NCBI RefSeq assembly: GCF_029360765.1
Contig: NZ_JARKNA010000001.1
Location: 992,001-1,056,000, forward strand
Length of the DNA: 64,000 nt
Direction of reading: 5' to 3'
DNA from: Terrimonas pollutisoli
GTDB lineage: Bacteria; Bacteroidota; Bacteroidia; Chitinophagales; Chitinophagaceae
The position numbers and the translations under genes were made by a program. This document shows, in pieces, positions 1 to 9,426 of this stretch (position 1 is its first letter; every line of letters starts with the position of its first letter). The notes beneath the pieces are model-generated. The model searched no databases. It was not told where the DNA came from and saw only the letters and a program-made list of their open reading frames with translations.

Positions 1-495
1 AAAGCCACCTGGCAGGGCGCCGCTAATTGTTCGCCCTGGTCAAGAGGACAGGGATGGGGACTTTATGGTTTTGTAACCATGTACCGGTTTTCAAAAAATA
101 AGATATATCTCAACCAGGCTAAGCATATTGCTGATTTTATTTTAAATCATCCCAACTTGCCTGACGATAAAATTCCTTATTGGGATTTTGAAGCAACCTT
201 TATCCCTAATGCAAAACGTGATGCGTCTGCAGGGGCTATTATCGCATCGGCGCTTTTAGAACTCGGTCAATATACAACAGGCGTTGAAAAGAACAAATAT
301 GTGGATGCAGCAACAGTTATGTTACAGTCGCTTTCAAGCGATGCATATCGGGCTAAACCGGGGGAGAACGGTGGCTTTTTATTAAAGCACAGCACAGGCG
401 CCTTTCCTCAGGGTGGCGAAATAGATGTGCCGCTCGTATATGCAGATTATTATTTTTTGGAAGCATTGAAAAGATATAAGGATTGGTATTTGTAA
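1..495 (+). CDS. Partial GH88 unsaturated glucuronyl hydrolase (C-terminal part)
   Basis: The reading frame is open from base 1, so the gene begins outside the window; 164 residues are visible. The visible start contains a W-S-R-G-Q-G-W-G-L-Y-G-F stretch, typical of the alpha6/alpha6-barrel core of GH88/GH105 unsaturated glucuronyl or rhamnogalacturonyl hydrolases, followed by helices with a YWDFEA and a DASAGAIIASALLEL segment that also fit GH88. These enzymes remove the unsaturated uronic acid left by polysaccharide lyases, usually in the periplasm. The catalytic aspartates of the family lie upstream and cannot be checked. A DUF2264 gene follows in the same direction after 58 bp, so the two probably belong to one glycan-degradation cluster. 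GH88 rather than GH105 is the more likely label but is not certain. Confidence 0.75.
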   Translation, partial: KATWQGAANCSPWSRGQGWGLYGFVTMYRFSKNKIYLNQAKHIADFILNHPNLPDDKIPYWDFEATFIPNAKRDASAGAIIASALLELGQYTTGVEKNKYVDAATVMLQSLSSDAYRAKPGENGGFLLKHSTGAFPQGGEIDVPLVYADYYFLEALKRYKDWYL

Positions 496-553
496 AAATG
501 AATGATTTCATGCCGGGAATTGAGTACTAACTTTCACTTTCAAAAGGGAAAAT

Positions 554-1816
554 ATGACAATGAGGTTTTCAATACTACTATGCTTCTTTCTGCTCTTCAT
601 TTCAGTAGAAGGGACAGCCCAAAAACAAAAAGTGAAAACAAAACCATCGGAGAAAATGGTAGCTTCCGGAGCACAAGACCGTGAGTATTGGTGCAGCTTG
701 CTATATAAGATTTCATCTCCTGTTGTTTTAAATTTAGCTAATGGCACATTGAAAAAAAACATGCCTGTAGAAAAAGCTCCGGGTTATGGCTTGAACGCAG
801 AAAAAGTAACTTATCTCGAAGCGGTAGGCAGAACCATGGCAGGCATAGCGCCCTGGTTAGCATTGCCGGATGATGGTACAAAAGAAGGTAAGCAACGGAA
901 AGAGTTACGTGAGGCATTGCTGAAAGGAATTGCCAATGCGGTTGATCCCGGCAATCCTGATTATTTAAACTTTAAGACCGAGGCACAGCCCATCGTTGAT
1001 GCAGCATATATGGCGCAGGCTTTCTTAAGAGCACCCAAAGCTTTATGGGAACCGTTGGATTCAGTGACAAAGAAAAGAGTAGCTGAAGAATTTAAAGCAT
1101 TACGAACAAGAACAGGTGCTTATAATAACTGGCTCTTGTTTGCCGGTATCAATGAAGTATTTTTATTAAGCATCGGAGAACAGCCCGATCCTGTGCGAAT
1201 TGAATTTGCCAAAAGAAAAATCATTGAATGGTACCAGGGTGATGGTTGGTACAGTGATGGGCCAAGCTTTAGCATGGATTACTATAACAGTTATGTCATT
1301 CACCCGATGCTGGTTGATTTTTTTAAAGTATTAGCCGATAAAAAAAGGATCAGGGTTGAAGATTACGAAACAGCATTGAAGCGAATGGCTCGATACGCAG
1401 AATTTTCCGAACGCTTTATTGCACCTGATGGAAGCTATCCGGCATTTGGCCGTTCCATTACTTATCGAACGGCTGCCTTCCAGGCATTGGCGCAAACAGC
1501 ATTGATGGAAAAACTGCCGGAACATATTGCTCCCGCACAGGTGCGTAGTGCATTGACCGCGGTGATGCATCGCATGTACGATGGCTGTAACAATTTTGAT
1601 AGCAACGGATGGCTGGTGCTTGGTTTCTGTGGTCATCAACCAATGATAGCGGACTACTACACATCCACCGGAAGCATGTATATGGCAACGCTTGGATTTC
1701 TGGACCTGGGCCTCCCGGCTGATCACAAATTCTGGACAGCCCCTGCCGCTGACTGGACGTCTAAAAAAGCATGGAGCAGTCAGCCATTTAAGAAAGATTA
1801 TCATGTGGAGTATTGA
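554..1816 (+). CDS. DUF2264 domain protein, secreted, probable glycan-degrading enzyme
   Basis: A protein of 420 residues with a clear N-terminal signal peptide (a hydrophobic run at about residues 4-20, ending near TAQ), so probably exported. The rest is one helical domain matching the DUF2264 pattern: REYW near the start, YLEAVGRTMAGIAPWL at about residues 90-105, NNWLLFAGINE near 190-200, WYQGDGWYSDGPSFSMDYYNSYV near 230, and YPAFGRSITYR near 295. Some relatives of this family have been described as glucuronidases (my recollection is CAZy GH154), which would suit the GH88 neighbour; the exact reaction is inference. It lies 58 bp after the GH88 gene and ends 269 bp before rplK. Confidence 0.7.
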   Translation: MTMRFSILLCFFLLFISVEGTAQKQKVKTKPSEKMVASGAQDREYWCSLLYKISSPVVLNLANGTLKKNMPVEKAPGYGLNAEKVTYLEAVGRTMAGIAPWLALPDDGTKEGKQRKELREALLKGIANAVDPGNPDYLNFKTEAQPIVDAAYMAQAFLRAPKALWEPLDSVTKKRVAEEFKALRTRTGAYNNWLLFAGINEVFLLSIGEQPDPVRIEFAKRKIIEWYQGDGWYSDGPSFSMDYYNSYVIHPMLVDFFKVLADKKRIRVEDYETALKRMARYAEFSERFIAPDGSYPAFGRSITYRTAAFQALAQTALMEKLPEHIAPAQVRSALTAVMHRMYDGCNNFDSNGWLVLGFCGHQPMIADYYTSTGSMYMATLGFLDLGLPADHKFWTAPAADWTSKKAWSSQPFKKDYHVEY

Positions 1817-1978
1817 TCCTGCTCATCAATTTCTGATCAAGGTACATATAACGGCCTGATTAGTTGATACTTGTAAAAGGGCAGTTCGCATTTTATCTGG
1901 AATCCGGGGTATTGAAGCCAGAGGCTATTTTCGTTCTTGTTTTTTTTATAAAACCTTTCCCAATCCGATTTTTAGCCT

Positions 1979-1986
1979 TACCTTCG
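1979..1986 (+). promoter_or_regulatory. Possible -7 element of the rplK promoter
   Basis: The sequence TACCTTCG differs at one base from the Bacteroidota -7 consensus TAnnTTTG and lies about 100 bp before rplK. No convincing TTTG -33 element is seen at the expected distance, so this is a weak call. Confidence 0.35.
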
Positions 1987-2041
1987 CCGCCCCAATTAGT
2001 TCTTTAGACATCCGTCAATTGGCGGAATGAGGAATTTGGGA

Positions 2042-2060
2042 GTTCCGATACGATCGGAAC
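2042..2060 (+). promoter_or_regulatory. Perfect leader hairpin upstream of rplK
   Basis: GTTCCGAT-ACG-ATCGGAAC forms a perfect 8-bp stem with a 3-base loop, 25 bp before the rplK start. A second, weaker dyad (CCGTCAATTGGCGG) lies about 30 bp upstream. Neither is followed by a T-run, so they are unlikely to be terminators. Ribosomal-protein operons are often controlled by binding of a product (L1 for the L11-L1 operon in E. coli) to a leader structure; that this hairpin plays such a role is inference. Confidence 0.45.
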
Positions 2061-2085
2061 GCTTGAACCAATAAATCAAAGAAAA

Positions 2086-2529
2086 ATGGCAAAAGAAATC
2101 TCTGGCTTTGTAAAGCTACAGTGCAAGGGTGGCCAGGCCAATCCTGCACCTCCAATCGGTCCTGCATTAGGTTCCAAAGGTGTTAACATCATGGAATTTT
2201 GTAAGCAGTTCAACGCAAGAACTCAGGACAAAATGGGAAAAGTGCTTCCCGTACTACTCACAGTTTATACTGACAAAAGTTTTGATTTTGTAATCAAAAC
2301 ACCTCCTGCAGCTATTCAGCTGATGGAAGCCGCAAAAATTCAAAAAGGTTCCAAAGAGAGCAACCGCAACAAAGTAGGTAAAGTAACCTGGGCCCAGGTA
2401 GAGACAATCGCAAAAGATAAAATGCCTGATCTTAACTGCTTTACTGTAGAAAGTGCCATGAAAATGGTAGCTGGTACAGCCCGCAGCATGGGACTGAATG
2501 TAGAAGGTAAAGCTCCCTGGGAAAACTAA
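2086..2529 (+). CDS. rplK: 50S ribosomal protein L11
   Basis: A 147-residue protein of normal L11 length. The N-terminal domain has the proline-rich [21 protein letters not shown] segment and the C-terminal rRNA-binding domain has the GTARSMG motif near the end. L11 binds the GTPase-associated region of 23S rRNA together with the L10-L12 stalk. It is first in an rplK-rplA-rplJ-rplL cluster, 25 bp before rplA. secE and nusG, which usually precede rplK, are not directly upstream here; a GH88/DUF2264 pair is found instead. Confidence 0.98.
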   Translation: MAKEISGFVKLQCKGGQANPAPPIGPALGSKGVNIMEFCKQFNARTQDKMGKVLPVLLTVYTDKSFDFVIKTPPAAIQLMEAAKIQKGSKESNRNKVGKVTWAQVETIAKDKMPDLNCFTVESAMKMVAGTARSMGLNVEGKAPWEN

Positions 2530-2554
2530 TTCAAAGAATTAAAAACGAATTACA

Positions 2555-3250
2555 ATGGCATTCATCAGTAAAAAAAGAAAAGTTGTAAACGCAAAGGTGG
2601 ATAAAAACAAAGCTTATTCATTAAAAGAAGCGTCTACTCTCGTAAAAGAAATTTCTACCTGCAAATTTGATGCATCGGTAGATCTGCATGTACGTTTGGG
2701 TGTTGACCCCAAAAAAGCTGACCAGGCTATCCGTGGTACGGTTACTCTTCCCCACGGAACTGGTAAGACAAAAAAAGTATTAGTGCTTTGCACTCCTGAT
2801 AAAGAAGCTGAAGCAAAATCAGCCGGCGCTGACTTCGTTGGCCTGGATGAATTTGTAACAAAGATTGAAGGCGGTTGGGTAGATATAGATGTCATCATCG
2901 CTACTCCATCAGTAATGCCTAAGATCGGTAAGCTGGGTAAAGTGTTAGGTCCACGTAACCTGATGCCAAATCCTAAAACTGGTACAGTTACTAATGACGT
3001 AGCAAACGCAGTAAATGAAGTAAAAGGTGGTAAGATTGCTTTTAAAGTTGATAAGGTAGGTATCATCCATGCTTCAATCGGACGTGTAAGTTTCAGCCCT
3101 GAAAAGATCGCTGAAAATAGCCAAGAATTGCTGAACGCAATTATCAAAGCAAAACCTTCTACAGCGAAAGGTATTTACATGAGAGGAATCAGCATGGCCA
3201 GCTCAATGAGCCCTGGTATAGCTATCGACACAAAAGCATTTGTTCACTAA
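2555..3250 (+). CDS. rplA: 50S ribosomal protein L1
   Basis: A 231-residue protein of normal length for L1. The two-domain L1 signature is visible: the [21 protein letters not shown] segment near residues 38-58, a middle domain containing [23 protein letters not shown] near residues 127-150, and the terminal domain with [19 protein letters not shown]1 forms the mobile stalk at the ribosomal E site and in other bacteria represses its own operon by binding the leader. It lies 25 bp after rplK and 28 bp before rplJ, consistent with a single transcript. Confidence 0.98.
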   Translation: MAFISKKRKVVNAKVDKNKAYSLKEASTLVKEISTCKFDASVDLHVRLGVDPKKADQAIRGTVTLPHGTGKTKKVLVLCTPDKEAEAKSAGADFVGLDEFVTKIEGGWVDIDVIIATPSVMPKIGKLGKVLGPRNLMPNPKTGTVTNDVANAVNEVKGGKIAFKVDKVGIIHASIGRVSFSPEKIAENSQELLNAIIKAKPSTAKGIYMRGISMASSMSPGIAIDTKAFVH

Positions 3251-3278
3251 TCTAAAAAGTGATTAAAAAATTACTATC

Positions 3279-3800
3279 ATGACAAAAGATCAAAAAAATG
3301 AAGTGATTGAATTGTTGAAAGGCAAGTTCTCTCAATACAACAACTTCTATGTTACCGATACAGAATCACTGACTGTAGAACAAGTTGGCAAATTGCGCCA
3401 TGCTTGTTTCGACAAGAAAGTGGAAATGAAAGTGGCTAAGAACACTTTAATCAAAAAAGCTCTTGAATCTTTAGACAGCGAGAAATACTCAGGTGTATAT
3501 GACTCTCTGCATAAAGTAACAGCATTGTTATTTTCCGAAAACCCTAAAGAGCCGGCGCTAATTCTTAGTTCTTTCCGCAAAGCAAACAATGCTGAAAGGC
3601 CAGAACTGAAAGCGGCTTTTATCAACGGTGACGTATACACAGGAGATAGCAGTCTGAAAGCTCTTACCCAGATTAAAACTAAGAATGAGCTTATCGGTGA
3701 AGTTATCGGCTTGTTACAATCTCCTGCTAAACGTGTATTGGCTGCTTTGTTGCACCACCACGAGCAGAAAGCCGGTGGAGCTGACGCTACAACTGAATAA
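3279..3800 (+). CDS. rplJ: 50S ribosomal protein L10
   Basis: A 173-residue protein with the L10 arrangement: an N-terminal rRNA-binding domain with KVAKNTLIKKAL near residues 51-62 and a C-terminal helix ending in HHHEQKAGG, which in the family carries the L7/L12 dimers. The gap before it is only 28 bp, too short for an L10 leader of the usual size. A 115-bp spacer separates it from rplL. Confidence 0.98.
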   Translation: MTKDQKNEVIELLKGKFSQYNNFYVTDTESLTVEQVGKLRHACFDKKVEMKVAKNTLIKKALESLDSEKYSGVYDSLHKVTALLFSENPKEPALILSSFRKANNAERPELKAAFINGDVYTGDSSLKALTQIKTKNELIGEVIGLLQSPAKRVLAALLHHHEQKAGGADATTE

Positions 3801-3915
3801 TTTTATTCAAATAACTTACCCGGCCGGATGGTAAAAAACGAAAGGCAGCAACAATTTTTTTAAACGGCCGTCGGACTTGCAAAGCAGGTATGAAGACGGG
3901 AAAAATTAAAACAAA

Positions 3916-4290
3916 ATGGCAGACGTAAAAGCATTAGCAGAAAGCCTGGTAGGCTTAACAGTAAAAGAAGTTCAGGAATTAGCTGATTTCTTAAAATCAG
4001 AATATGGCATCGAGCCGGCAGCAGCAGCAGTTGTAGTTGCAGCAGGTGGTGAAGGTGGCGCAGCAGTAGTTGAAGAAAAAACTGCATTCAATGTGATCCT
4101 GAAAAGTGCAGGTGCTTCTAAACTGAACGTGGTTAAGATCGTAAAAGATTTGACTGGTTTAGGTTTGAAAGAAGCGAAAGACCTGGTTGATGGTGCACCA
4201 AAAGCATTGAAAGAAGGTGTTTCTAAAGCAGAGGCTGATGATATCGCAGCTAAGCTGAAAGAAGCAGGTGCTGAAGTTGAAATTGCTTAA
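3916..4290 (+). CDS. rplL: 50S ribosomal protein L7/L12
   Basis: A 124-residue protein. The N-terminal dimerisation helices ([20 protein letters not shown]) are followed by an alanine/valine-rich hinge and the C-terminal factor-binding domain with [29 protein letters not shown]12 recruits translation GTPases. The 115-bp spacer before it contains two self-complementary CGGCCG-centred sites and may be a control region, because L12 is needed in several copies per ribosome. The gene is followed by a strong terminator, so rpoB is not co-transcribed from this promoter. Confidence 0.98.
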   Translation: MADVKALAESLVGLTVKEVQELADFLKSEYGIEPAAAAVVVAAGGEGGAAVVEEKTAFNVILKSAGASKLNVVKIVKDLTGLGLKEAKDLVDGAPKALKEGVSKAEADDIAAKLKEAGAEVEIA

Positions 4291-4314
4291 TTTATTTTAA
4301 AGCATAAAACAGGG

Positions 4315-4344
4315 AAACCCTTAGCAATTGCTAAGGGTTTTTTC
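4315..4344 (+). terminator. Rho-independent terminator after rplL
   Basis: AAACCCTTAGC-AATT-GCTAAGGGTTT makes a perfect 11-bp stem with a 4-base loop followed by further T residues, 24 bp after the rplL stop. It closes the ribosomal-protein operon. Confidence 0.92.
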
Positions 4345-4632
4345 ATTTCATAATATACTTCACAACTCAGTTAGCATTTCATGTAAGAAAAAAACCTGCA
4401 CATTCTTGCAAACAAAAAAATAATAAAGAAAGTGTTAAGTTATTTTTTGCTAAATCGTTTTTGTTCTATAATTTGACTCCAGATTCTAGCTAGTATTACA
4501 AGCCTATCCAGGTGTATCCGGGACACCCTTCTCAACCATCATAATGAGTGCAAAGAGTCAGCAAATCATGTAACATGTGTTTTGTTGACTAAACGATTGA
4601 CGTTTTTATAACACAACTAAAAAAACTTGCGT
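4345..4632 (+). promoter_or_regulatory. AT-rich spacer with probable promoter for susC
   Basis: About 290 bp without a gene between the rplL terminator and susC. TATAATTTG at 4467-4475 resembles the Bacteroidota -7 element, with a T-run ending in TTG (to 4449) about 17 bp upstream. If it is used, the susC mRNA has a leader of about 150 nt. No sigma/anti-sigma pair is encoded here. Nothing else is recognised. Confidence 0.4.
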
Positions 4633-7600
4633 ATGAAAAAAGATCTCTCTCTTTTCAAGCTGCTCCTATGCAGTTTACTCTCACTCTGTTTTGCTTATTC
4701 GGGTTATTCTCAGTCCAAAACAATTACAGGAAAAGTAACTGGTAAGGACGATTCGCCATTGGAAGGTGCTACTGTTAATGCCAAGGGATCAACTATTACC
4801 ACTCAAACAAAAGACGATGGAAGTTTTAGCATTGCTGTACCCACGTCTGTTTCGGCGCTTATTTTTTCCTATGTTGGCTATAGTGACCAGGAGGTAAAGC
4901 TGGGTTCCTCAACGATTCTGAATGTCAACCTGGTCGCCGGATCTGAGTCATTACAAGATGTTGTAGTGATTGGTTACGGTACACGCCGTAAGTCAGATCT
5001 TACTGGTTCGGTGAGTACAGTTAAAGCTTCACAATTGCAGGAACGTCCTGCATCGTCCTTGAGCCAGGCTTTGGCCGGGAGGGTTACTGGGGTACAGGTC
5101 AATTCAAACTCAGGCCGGCCTGGAGGAAGAACGAATATCCGGATTCGTGGATTTAGTTCTATCAACTCTTCCAATAATCCATTATATGTTATCGATGGGG
5201 TGATGATACCTATGGGTAACCAGGCACAGGCGAGCCAGGCAATCGATTATATTAATCCAAATGATATCGTATCTGTTGAAGTTTTGAAAGATGCTTCATC
5301 TACCGCGATATATGGTGCCAGGGGGGCGAATGGGGTGATTCTCGTGACCACCAAAAGAGGTAAAGCTGGTGGCGGAAAGGTCACCTATGATGCAGATTTT
5401 AGTGTGCCAACGATCGGACCCATTAGAGCAAAAGTCTTAAATGCAAAAGAATTTTTAGCGGTTGAAGACGAAGCTTACAGGAATATGGAAAAGTTTGACC
5501 CTGCAGGCTGGGCCGCAGGTAAGTATGTTGGAAGAAACCCTGCACTTGCCAGGACGGACCCCAGGCTTTTTGATGCCAACGGCAATCCTTATTATGATAC
5601 CGACTGGCTAAAGGAAGCTACCCAGAACAAACTTTCCAATAATCAACAATTAGGTTTTTCCGGGGGCAATGACCGGAGTAATTACTCTGTATCCCTCGGT
5701 TACCGCAATGACCAGGGATTGATTCTTACCTCTTACTTGAAAAGATACTCCGCGAGGTTTTCTTTTGATGATCAAATCAAGACATGGTTAAAAATAGGAG
5801 GAACCCTTAGCTATACGAATCAATCCGAAAATATAATAGATCAGAGTGACCAGGTAAACCGGAGCATCGTTGAAGATTTTCCCTTTCTTCCTGTAAAATA
5901 TGCTGACGGTACCTGGGCTGATAATAGAAACTATCCTAATGCCGAGGGGCGCGACAATGTAGTGCACCGCGTAACAGATACAAGGTTTATTTTAAATACT
6001 CAAACAACATTGGGTAGCTTTTACTCGAATATTAATCTCGCCAGGGGACTGGAAATGCGAACAGTTTTAGGAGCTAATATCATAAGCCAGGAAAATAATG
6101 GATCTGAGAGCCGCACTTTGGCAAGAAACCAAAGGGGAATTGCCCTTTCGAACAACCGCAAAGAAACGTTTTGGTCGCTTGAAAACTACTTTACTTATAA
6201 CAAGCACATTAACGAAATTCATTCGATCAATGCATTGTTGGGACTTTCCTGGCAGCACACGAACTTTTTCAGTAGTGGTGCGAGGATAGAAAATTTTTCA
6301 ACTGATTATTTTTCTTACAATAATCTTGGAGCAGGAAGTACTAACCCCAGCGCTTTTTCCAACGCTTCAGAATTTGCATTTAACTCTTATTTCGGAAGAA
6401 TCAACTACACTTTCAAAGAAAAGTATTTAGTGACCTTTACAGGTCGGGCAGATGGGTCGTCTAAATTTGGAGAAAATCATAAATATGCGTTCTTCCCTTC
6501 TGCTGCATTGGCCTGGAGAGTTTCTGAAGAAGATTTCCTGAAAGGACATCCGGTGATCTCAAGTTTGAAAGTACGTACAAGTTATGGCTTAACTGGTAAC
6601 TCAGAAATACCGCCTTATTCTTCACTATCCCTGTTAAGTTCAAACTATGCCGCGGTTATTAATAATGCGCGGGTGGGAGGAACAGGTGTGAACAGGTTAG
6701 CCAACCCGAATTTAAAATGGGAAAAAACTGCTCAAACGGATTTTGGCGTAGAGCTAGGAGTATTGAAAAATCGAATAACTCTTGAAGCAGACCTATACTA
6801 TAGAAAAACTACAGACATGCTGCTCGATGCGCCAGTCCCACGCACAAGCGGTTATGCTGTGATCAGGAAGAACGTAGGGTCTATGGAAAACAAGGGCCTG
6901 GAACTTGCATTAACCGGGGTTGTCATTGACAAGAAAGATTTTAGTTGGTCTTCTACACTTAATGTGTCGATGAACAGAAATAAAGTCCTTTCGCTCGCAA
7001 CACCTGCCGACATTTTCAATGTAGGGGGTGCGAATTTTACCAATCCTACAAATATCATTCGAATCGGAGAGGCTGCTGGTTCTTTTTGGGGTCTTGTACG
7101 CCTGGGAACATGGAGTGAAGCCGAAGCGGCTGAAGCAGCAAAATATACAAGCTATCGGAATAATTTAACAATTCTGCCCGGTGATATAAAATACCTGGAT
7201 GTTAATGGCGACAAGAAAATCACGGATGCAGACAGGATGATTATCGGAAATGGAAGTCCAAAGGCTTTCGGTGCGTTTAATAATAATTTCCGCTACCGGA
7301 ATTTTGGATTGTTGTTTGAACTACAATATTCCTTCGGAAATGACATACTCGATATGACATCGCACTCAAGTGAAGACAGGGTCTCCCTTGCTAACAGTTA
7401 TAAGACAGTCTTGAACGCCTGGACACCGAAAAATCAAAATACGCCAATTGCCCAATTACGTGATACAAGAGCGGGATACGTTACCAATGTAGACACACGT
7501 TGGATCAAAGACGGTTCTTTTATTCGCGGCAAAAATATTTTATTGAGTTATAACTTACCCTTAAACCTCGTCAATAAATTAAGTCTTGAGAGAGTTAGGA

Positions 7601-7779
7601 TCTATGCATCTGTTCAAAATCTTTTCATCATCACTTATGATGACCTGAATGGGGATCCTGAAGCAACTCCCACCGGAGGTTATGCAGATGACGGAAGGAA
7701 TGTCTTTTCGCAAGGTATGTTTTGGCATAGCTACCCCAAACCGACTCTTTATATGGTGGGGATTAATGTAGGATTATAA
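4633..7779 (+). CDS. SusC-type TonB-dependent outer-membrane transporter
   Basis: The start is placed at the ATG preceding KKDLSLF rather than a TTG two codons upstream, giving 1048 residues. In order: a signal peptide (to about residue 27), a carboxypeptidase-regulatory-like beta domain (about 28-115: ITGKVTGKDDSPLEGATV), a TonB-box/plug region beginning DVVVIGYGTRRKSDLTGSV, and a 22-strand barrel with RGFSSINSSNNPLYVIDGV in the plug. With the adjacent SusD it forms a glycan- or peptide-import complex. No CAZyme lies in the pair, so the substrate is unknown. It occupies the usual rplL-rpoB interval. Confidence 0.93.
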   Translation: MKKDLSLFKLLLCSLLSLCFAYSGYSQSKTITGKVTGKDDSPLEGATVNAKGSTITTQTKDDGSFSIAVPTSVSALIFSYVGYSDQEVKLGSSTILNVNLVAGSESLQDVVVIGYGTRRKSDLTGSVSTVKASQLQERPASSLSQALAGRVTGVQVNSNSGRPGGRTNIRIRGFSSINSSNNPLYVIDGVMIPMGNQAQASQAIDYINPNDIVSVEVLKDASSTAIYGARGANGVILVTTKRGKAGGGKVTYDADFSVPTIGPIRAKVLNAKEFLAVEDEAYRNMEKFDPAGWAAGKYVGRNPALARTDPRLFDANGNPYYDTDWLKEATQNKLSNNQQLGFSGGNDRSNYSVSLGYRNDQGLILTSYLKRYSARFSFDDQIKTWLKIGGTLSYTNQSENIIDQSDQVNRSIVEDFPFLPVKYADGTWADNRNYPNAEGRDNVVHRVTDTRFILNTQTTLGSFYSNINLARGLEMRTVLGANIISQENNGSESRTLARNQRGIALSNNRKETFWSLENYFTYNKHINEIHSINALLGLSWQHTNFFSSGARIENFSTDYFSYNNLGAGSTNPSAFSNASEFAFNSYFGRINYTFKEKYLVTFTGRADGSSKFGENHKYAFFPSAALAWRVSEEDFLKGHPVISSLKVRTSYGLTGNSEIPPYSSLSLLSSNYAAVINNARVGGTGVNRLANPNLKWEKTAQTDFGVELGVLKNRITLEADLYYRKTTDMLLDAPVPRTSGYAVIRKNVGSMENKGLELALTGVVIDKKDFSWSSTLNVSMNRNKVLSLATPADIFNVGGANFTNPTNIIRIGEAAGSFWGLVRLGTWSEAEAAEAAKYTSYRNNLTILPGDIKYLDVNGDKKITDADRMIIGNGSPKAFGAFNNNFRYRNFGLLFELQYSFGNDILDMTSHSSEDRVSLANSYKTVLNAWTPKNQNTPIAQLRDTRAGYVTNVDTRWIKDGSFIRGKNILLSYNLPLNLVNKLSLERVRIYASVQNLFIITYDDLNGDPEATPTGGYADDGRNVFSQGMFWHSYPKPTLYMVGINVGL

Positions 7780-7807
7780 TCAAGTATAAATTTTAAAGTT
7801 AGTAATT

Positions 7808-9367
7808 ATGAAATTTAATATGATAAAATATATAAGTGCGGTTATATTGTCGGGCATGCTGTTGCTTTCATCAGGGTGTAAAAAATTCCTGGAAGAACAG
7901 GATCCATCCAATTTAACGCCGGAAAGTTTTTACACTATACCTGAACACGCAGAAGCAGCTATCGCTGCCGTTTATGCCGATATGCGATTTTATGGTGGCG
8001 GTGCGGGTATTTTCTCTTCCAACTGGCAAATGCTGGAAGCAGTGACCGGGACTTCAACGACAGAAACAGCACAAAATGCGGATCTAAACAATTTGTACGC
8101 TCTTTCGTATGATGGTAATGTAGGACATATTGTCAACTGGTGGAACGGTTTATATAAAGTGATTGCGAATGCCAATCTTGTTCTTGAGAAAGTTCCCCCC
8201 ATCACACCTATGGACGAAGCGCAGAAGAAAAAGATTCTAGGTGAGGCAAAGTTTCTTCGCGCCTGGGCCTATTTTTACGCAGTTAGATTATGGGGCGACA
8301 TACCTTTAATGACAACAGTACCTAAAACCGTCGAGGATGAAAATTTTTTTCCTGCCCGTGCTCCACAGGAAGAAATTTATAATTTAATTGTTGAAGACCT
8401 TTTAGCGGCAGAGGCTGCCGGCTTTCAATGGATGGATGCCACAGGCCGAATATCATTAGCTGCGGTGAAATCACAATTGGCTAAGGTATACCTGACCATG
8501 GCTGGTTTTCCACTTAACAAAGGTGCTGCATATTACAAGCTGGCAACTGATAAAGCGTACGAAGTAATTACTTATGCCAATGCCAACCCAGCTTCTATCA
8601 ATTTGTTTAATACGTATGCAGAAGTGCATAGTTTAACAACAGAAAATAAGCTGGAACATATTTTTGAACTCCAGTATTTTGCAGATGTTGCTGGTAATCC
8701 GATGGAAAATATGTTACCTAACTTTAAACCAGTGACTGCTTACGGGGCAAGCGGTACCGGAAGTTCAGTTCCCACACTATCCTTCTATCAATCATACGAA
8801 GCCGGCGACTTAAGAGCAAAAAATCAGGAAGGCTATTTCTATACCAGTTATTATAAAGATGGTAAAGGGGCGCCTTATGATCTGGGAGCGCCTTATATTT
8901 TTAAACATTTCAATGTAGTGGCATTTGGAAGCCCGGGTGTGGATGGATCGAAAAGAAACGATCTGAATGTACCTATGATACGCTATGCGGAAGTGCTCTT
9001 AATGTATGCTGAGGCTAAGAATGAAGGTGGTGGTCCCGATCAAACTGCCTATGATGCTTTTAAAAGAATCAGGGACAGGGCGCAGCTTGCGACTCCTTCT
9101 CTTGGTTCGTATAACCAAGCTACTTTTCGTGAAGCTGTTTGGAAAGAACGCTGGCATGAACTGTGTTATGAGGGCATCACGTGGTTTGATATGGTACGTC
9201 TCAGGAAAGTGTTTAATGAAACAACTAAAGGTTTTGATGACTTTATAGGTCATGTCAACAAAAGTTCCAACCAGGTATTGCAGGAAAAACACTTGCTTAT
9301 GCCTCTTGGCGTTCAGGAAATGTTGAACAATCCTAACTTAAAACCGCAAAATCCAGGATATAATTAA
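7808..9367 (+). CDS. SusD/RagB-type surface lipoprotein
   Basis: A 519-residue protein with a lipoprotein signal ending LLLSSG-C24, followed by KKFLEEQDPSNLTPESFY, typical of SusD. Tetratricopeptide-like helices follow (AKFLRAWAYFYAVRLWGDIPL near residue 138), with the family's C-terminal RYAEVLLMYAEAKNE and WHELCYEGITWFDMVRLRK segments. It binds ligand at the cell surface and closes over the SusC barrel. It starts 28 bp after susC, so the two are co-transcribed, and ends at a terminator shared with the convergent neighbour. Confidence 0.93.
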   Translation: MKFNMIKYISAVILSGMLLLSSGCKKFLEEQDPSNLTPESFYTIPEHAEAAIAAVYADMRFYGGGAGIFSSNWQMLEAVTGTSTTETAQNADLNNLYALSYDGNVGHIVNWWNGLYKVIANANLVLEKVPPITPMDEAQKKKILGEAKFLRAWAYFYAVRLWGDIPLMTTVPKTVEDENFFPARAPQEEIYNLIVEDLLAAEAAGFQWMDATGRISLAAVKSQLAKVYLTMAGFPLNKGAAYYKLATDKAYEVITYANANPASINLFNTYAEVHSLTTENKLEHIFELQYFADVAGNPMENMLPNFKPVTAYGASGTGSSVPTLSFYQSYEAGDLRAKNQEGYFYTSYYKDGKGAPYDLGAPYIFKHFNVVAFGSPGVDGSKRNDLNVPMIRYAEVLLMYAEAKNEGGGPDQTAYDAFKRIRDRAQLATPSLGSYNQATFREAVWKERWHELCYEGITWFDMVRLRKVFNETTKGFDDFIGHVNKSSNQVLQEKHLLMPLGVQEMLNNPNLKPQNPGYN

Positions 9368-9390
9368 TCTCGTTAAGTTATAAGTTTGTT

Positions 9391-9426
9391 TAAAGCCGCC
9401 TCAATCACCAATTGCAGGCGGCTTTA
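9391..9426. terminator. Bidirectional terminator between susD and the HhH gene
   Basis: TAAAGCCGCC and GGCGGCTTTA form a perfect 10-bp stem around a 16-base loop, with A- and T-rich flanks. It lies between the convergent susD and HhH genes and overlaps the stop codon of the latter, so it probably serves both strands. Confidence 0.8.
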
